Shown here piece after piece: positions 42,771 through 45,185 of a stretch of DNA of 45,185 nt. Position 1 is the stretch's first letter, and the number at the start of each line of letters is the position of its first letter. Below the pieces are notes generated by a model, which worked only from the letters and a program-made list of their open reading frames with translations, made no database searches and was not told the origin of the DNA. The stretch covers positions 1-45,185 of the forward strand of contig VGHX01000016.1 in assembly GCA_016868055.1 (NCBI GenBank), in the 5' to 3' direction. The translations under genes and the position numbers were made by a program. Origin of the DNA: Betaproteobacteria bacterium (GTDB taxonomy: Bacteria > Pseudomonadota > Gammaproteobacteria > Burkholderiales > Burkholderiaceae_D).

Positions 42771-43295
42771 ATGGTCGGCGATTCAGGTCATCGCTGGATT
42801 GATTGGGATGAGTACCATCGGCTGATCGAGCGCTTGGCTGCCATCGTGCATGAATCGGGATACACCTTTGATCATGCATTGTGTCTTGCTCGCGGTGGCT
42901 TACGCGTCGGTGACGTATTTTCGCGGCTATTTCGCGTGCCGCTGTCGATACTTTCAACCAGTTCATACCGAGAGGCCCTCGGCACCCAGCGCGGAGAGCT
43001 GGCGATATCGAATAGCATCACCTCGAACGCCGGCCCGCTGTCTGGCAGGGTGCTGTTGCTTGATGATCTGGTCGACTCCGGCGTCACGCTTGCGGGCGTG
43101 CCGCACTACCTTCAACAAAACTACCCCGGCATTACCGAGATTCGCTCCGCGGTGATCTGGTTCAAGGCCTGCTCGGTCACTCAGCCCGATTATTTTGTGG
43201 AGTATCTGCCGGATAACCCATGGATTCATCAGCCATTTGAGATTTACGACGAGATGGCGCCGGATCGCCTTACCTCAGCACGATCCAATAAATAA
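42771..43295 (+). CDS. Phosphoribosyltransferase (type I fold)
   Basis: A 174-residue type I phosphoribosyltransferase. The PRPP-binding motif VLLLDDLVDSGVTL is near residues 93-106, with the N-terminal LCLARGGLRVGDVFSR and the flexible loop TSSYREALGTQRGEL. The C-terminal hood WIHQPFEIYDEM resembles xanthine/hypoxanthine-guanine enzymes. Its substrate is probably a purine base, as suggested by adjacency to purA, but I cannot decide which one. It ends about 65 bases before a terminator shared with the tRNA gene. Confidence 0.85.
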   Translation: MVGDSGHRWIDWDEYHRLIERLAAIVHESGYTFDHALCLARGGLRVGDVFSRLFRVPLSILSTSSYREALGTQRGELAISNSITSNAGPLSGRVLLLDDLVDSGVTLAGVPHYLQQNYPGITEIRSAVIWFKACSVTQPDYFVEYLPDNPWIHQPFEIYDEMAPDRLTSARSNK

Positions 43296-43357
43296 GCTTG
43301 CATGCCGGACCTTTCTCGTCCCTCACGCACAGCACGCAGGTGCTGTGCTCGTGTACA

Positions 43358-43396
43358 CCAAAAAAAAGAGGCTGCTTTCGCAACCTCTGTTTTTTG
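43358..43396. terminator. Bidirectional terminator between PRTase gene and tRNA-Leu
   Basis: A 9-pair stem with one mismatch (43367-43375 with 43380-43388) and a TTTC loop has T runs on both sides: eight on the minus strand after the tRNA, and six on the plus strand after the phosphoribosyltransferase gene. Confidence 0.8.
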
Positions 43397-43479
43397 GTGC
43401 CCACGGAGGGACTCGAACCCCCACACCTTGCGGCACATGGACCTGAACCATGCGCGTCTACCAATTCCGCCACGTGGGC
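43395..43479 (-). tRNA. tRNA-Leu (anticodon CAG)
   Basis: Reading the minus strand, a 7-bp acceptor stem GCCCACG/CGTGGGC closes an 85-base cloverleaf. The D arm contains GGAATTGGTAGACGC. The anticodon loop TTCAGGT gives anticodon CAG and is closed by CATGG/CCATG. A variable arm, a T arm GGTTCGAGTCC, and an encoded 3' CCA follow. The long variable arm and D-arm sequence are typical of leucine tRNAs. Confidence 0.96.
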
Positions 43480-43492
43480 TAAAAGGAGCAGG

Positions 43493-43520
43493 ATTATAGT
43501 GGCTCAGGGGAAAAAGTCAA
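43493..43520 (-). promoter_or_regulatory. Sigma-70 promoter of tRNA-Leu
   Basis: On the minus strand, TTGACT (43520-43515) and a perfect TATAAT (43498-43493) are separated by 16 bases. The GC-rich discriminator CCTGCTCC follows, as is common for stringently controlled stable-RNA promoters. Confidence 0.8.
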
Positions 43521-43604
43521 ATAAGGCCTATTCCCGCGCTAAGTGGTTTTCGAGTCGCTCGGTTACACTAGCGTCGCTATTCTGCCCATCCAATCAAACG
43601 TTCT

Positions 43605-45185
43605 TTGAGCACTTACCCTTACAGCATTCCCAGTCGAGAGGATATCCTCGGCATCTTGCGTACCGCTACTGAGCCGCAAACGCTTGCCGCTATCGCTAAA
43701 GCGCTGGCGGTGAAGGATGATGAGCTTGATGGCTTGACGCGGCGTCTGGTGGCCATGGAGCGTGACGGGCAAATCAAACCGGATCGGCGCGGCCGATTGC
43801 AGCTTGCCAATACATCGAGTTTCATCGAAGGCACTGTATCTGCACATCGTGACGGCTATGGATTTTTACTGCCCGATGATGGCGAGGATATTTTCTTGCC
43901 TGAGCGAGAGATGCAAAAGGTACTGCACGGCGATCGGGTGCAAGTACGGGTGACGGGTCTTGATCGTCGTGGTCGACCCGAGGGCACGATTGTCGAGGTC
44001 GTTAGCCGTGCTAATTCGCACATCATTGGCCGTCTCGTGAACGAAAACGGTGTTTGGCTGGTGGTGCCGGAAGATAAACGCATTAGCCACGACATCCTGC
44101 TGGCTAGTTCAGTGGGCGAGGCAAAAGCCGGTCAAGTGGTCAGCGTTGAACTCACCGAGCAGCCTTCGCGCTACTCGCAGCCCGTCGGAAAAATTGCTGA
44201 GGTGTTGGGCGAGATTGATGACCCCGGCATGGAGATCGAGATCGCTGTACGTAAGTACGGCGTCCCGCATGAATTTTCAGCAGCGGCGCAAAAGTTGGCT
44301 GCCGCTTTGCCATCTGAAGTCGGTGACAACGACCTTGATGCGCGTGTCGATTTGCGTGACATACCGTTAGTGACGATTGATGGTGAAGACGCGCGTGATT
44401 TCGATGATGCGGTGTATTGCGAGCCCTGCAAGATCGGTCGCGCGAAAGGCTACCGTTTAATCGTGGCGATTGCGGATGTCAGCCATTACGTCAAACCGAA
44501 TGACGCGCTTGATATTGACGCGCTCGAGCGTAGTACCTCGGTGTATTTCCCGCGGCGTGTGATACCGATGCTGCCGGAAAAATTATCTAATGGTTTGTGC
44601 TCGCTGAACCCGGAAGTTGACCGTCTCACGCTGGTGTGTGATGCCGTCATCAGCATGAGCGGAGAAATTCATGCCTACCAGTTTTATCCAGCGGTCATCC
44701 ACTCGGCAGCGCGGCTGACCTATACCGAAGTGGCGGCGGTGCTCGCTAACACGCGCGGGCCAGAGGCGCAGCGTCGGCCGGGCTTGTTGCCGCATCTTCA
44801 GAATTTGTACGATTTGTTCCAGGTGTTGCTGGCAGCGCGCAAACAACGTGGCGCGATGGATTTCGAAACCACCGAGACCTATATCGTTGTCAATGCCGCT
44901 GGCAAGATCGAGAAGATCCTGCCGCGTACGCGCAATGATGCGCATCGGGTGGTTGAAGAATGCATGCTCGCCGCCAATGTCTGCGCCGCAGACTTTGTGC
45001 ATCGGCATGAGTACCCGGCGCTGTACCGTATCCACGCAAGCCCATCGGAAGAAAAGCTGAATCAGCTGCGTACGTTCCTCAAGCAGCTCGGTTTATCACT
45101 CGGTGGTGGTAATTCACCAGCGGCTTCGGATTACGCGCAGCTGATGGACAAAATCCACGGCCGGCCGGATGCGGTGCTGTTGCAG
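43605..45185 (+). CDS. rnr: Ribonuclease R, 5' part (cut by right edge)
   Basis: Processive 3'-5' exoribonuclease that degrades structured RNA. The frame runs 527 codons to the window edge with no stop. It starts with an N-terminal winged-helix domain (SREDILGILR onward, about 8-65), followed by cold-shock-like domains (GTVSAHRDGYGFLLPDD near residue 72). The RNB catalytic domain has its metal-binding aspartates in TIDGEDARDFDDAVY near residue 260 and continues with YFPRRVIPMLPEKLSNGLCSL, split here as YFPRRVIPMLPE and LSNGLCSL. The only plausible start is TTG at 43605 (STYPYSIPSRED), matching the usual family N-terminus; a stop lies 36 bases upstream. It is divergent from tRNA-Leu. The rest of RNB and the S1 domain lie beyond the edge. 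Confidence 0.93.
   Translation, partial: MSTYPYSIPSREDILGILRTATEPQTLAAIAKALAVKDDELDGLTRRLVAMERDGQIKPDRRGRLQLANTSSFIEGTVSAHRDGYGFLLPDDGEDIFLPEREMQKVLHGDRVQVRVTGLDRRGRPEGTIVEVVSRANSHIIGRLVNENGVWLVVPEDKRISHDILLASSVGEAKAGQVVSVELTEQPSRYSQPVGKIAEVLGEIDDPGMEIEIAVRKYGVPHEFSAAAQKLAAALPSEVGDNDLDARVDLRDIPLVTIDGEDARDFDDAVYCEPCKIGRAKGYRLIVAIADVSHYVKPNDALDIDALERSTSVYFPRRVIPMLPEKLSNGLCSLNPEVDRLTLVCDAVISMSGEIHAYQFYPAVIHSAARLTYTEVAAVLANTRGPEAQRRPGLLPHLQNLYDLFQVLLAARKQRGAMDFETTETYIVVNAAGKIEKILPRTRNDAHRVVEECMLAANVCAADFVHRHEYPALYRIHASPSEEKLNQLRTFLKQLGLSLGGGNSPAASDYAQLMDKIHGRPDAVLLQ

Noticed and set aside
43328-43347. 7-bp hairpin CACAGCA/TGCTGTG downstream of the tRNA terminator
   Set aside because: It has no T tract and lies beyond a stronger terminator; I see no tRNA-derived repeat that would mark an integration site.

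Overview
The window is a contiguous stretch of core chromosome from a betaproteobacterium, most likely Burkholderiales. The evidence is the gene order acnA - mdh // gntR - sdhCDAB - sdhE - gltA - odhA(sucA) - odhB - odhL, followed by zapE, dinG, surE-pcm-nlpD-rpoS, and ndk-rlmN-pilF-rodZ-ispG-hisS-yfgM-bamB-der-hfq-hflX-hflK-hflC-yjeT-hisZ-purA. Moderately high GC and a structured leader before odhA resembling the Burkholderiales sucA RNA motif agree with this. I cannot name genus or species from the sequence alone.

Layout. (1) 1-4681, minus strand: a small membrane-anchored Ala/Pro-rich protein running off the left edge, aconitase acnA, a small secreted MliC-like protein, and malate dehydrogenase mdh. 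(2) 4.7-16.6 kb, plus strand: a GntR/UTRA regulator divergent from mdh with a perfect 12-bp palindrome between them, then succinate dehydrogenase with its flavinylation factor, citrate synthase ending in a strong terminator, and the 2-oxoglutarate dehydrogenase complex. Regions 1 and 2 together encode most of the oxidative TCA cycle. (3) 16.6-26.0 kb, plus strand: a lipoprotein, the ATPase zapE, a secreted coiled-coil protein, a 67-aa DUF465 protein, the helicase dinG, then the stationary-phase group surE-pcm-nlpD-rpoS with rlmD, closed by a hairpin terminator shared with convergent yccA. (4) 27-43.3 kb, plus strand: a dense housekeeping array with many overlapping stop/start codons, covering nucleotide metabolism, rRNA/tRNA modification, pilus assembly, cell shape, isoprenoids, histidyl-tRNA synthetase, outer-membrane assembly, ribosome assembly, RNA chaperone and FtsH control. 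(5) 43.3-45.2 kb: tRNA-Leu(CAG) on the minus strand with its own promoter and terminator, and the start of rnr, cut by the right edge.

No insertion sequence, prophage, CRISPR array, toxin-antitoxin pair or defence island is visible, and no gap between genes exceeds 300 bases. I do not see a new multi-gene system. The points most worth a second look are regulatory or local: the odhA leader RNA with a partly paired Shine-Dalgarno, the palindrome at the mdh promoter, the histidine-rich tail of histidyl-tRNA synthetase, the hexapeptide repeats in an extended RodZ N-terminus, and a homopolymer at the left edge where a gene appears to have lost its stop.
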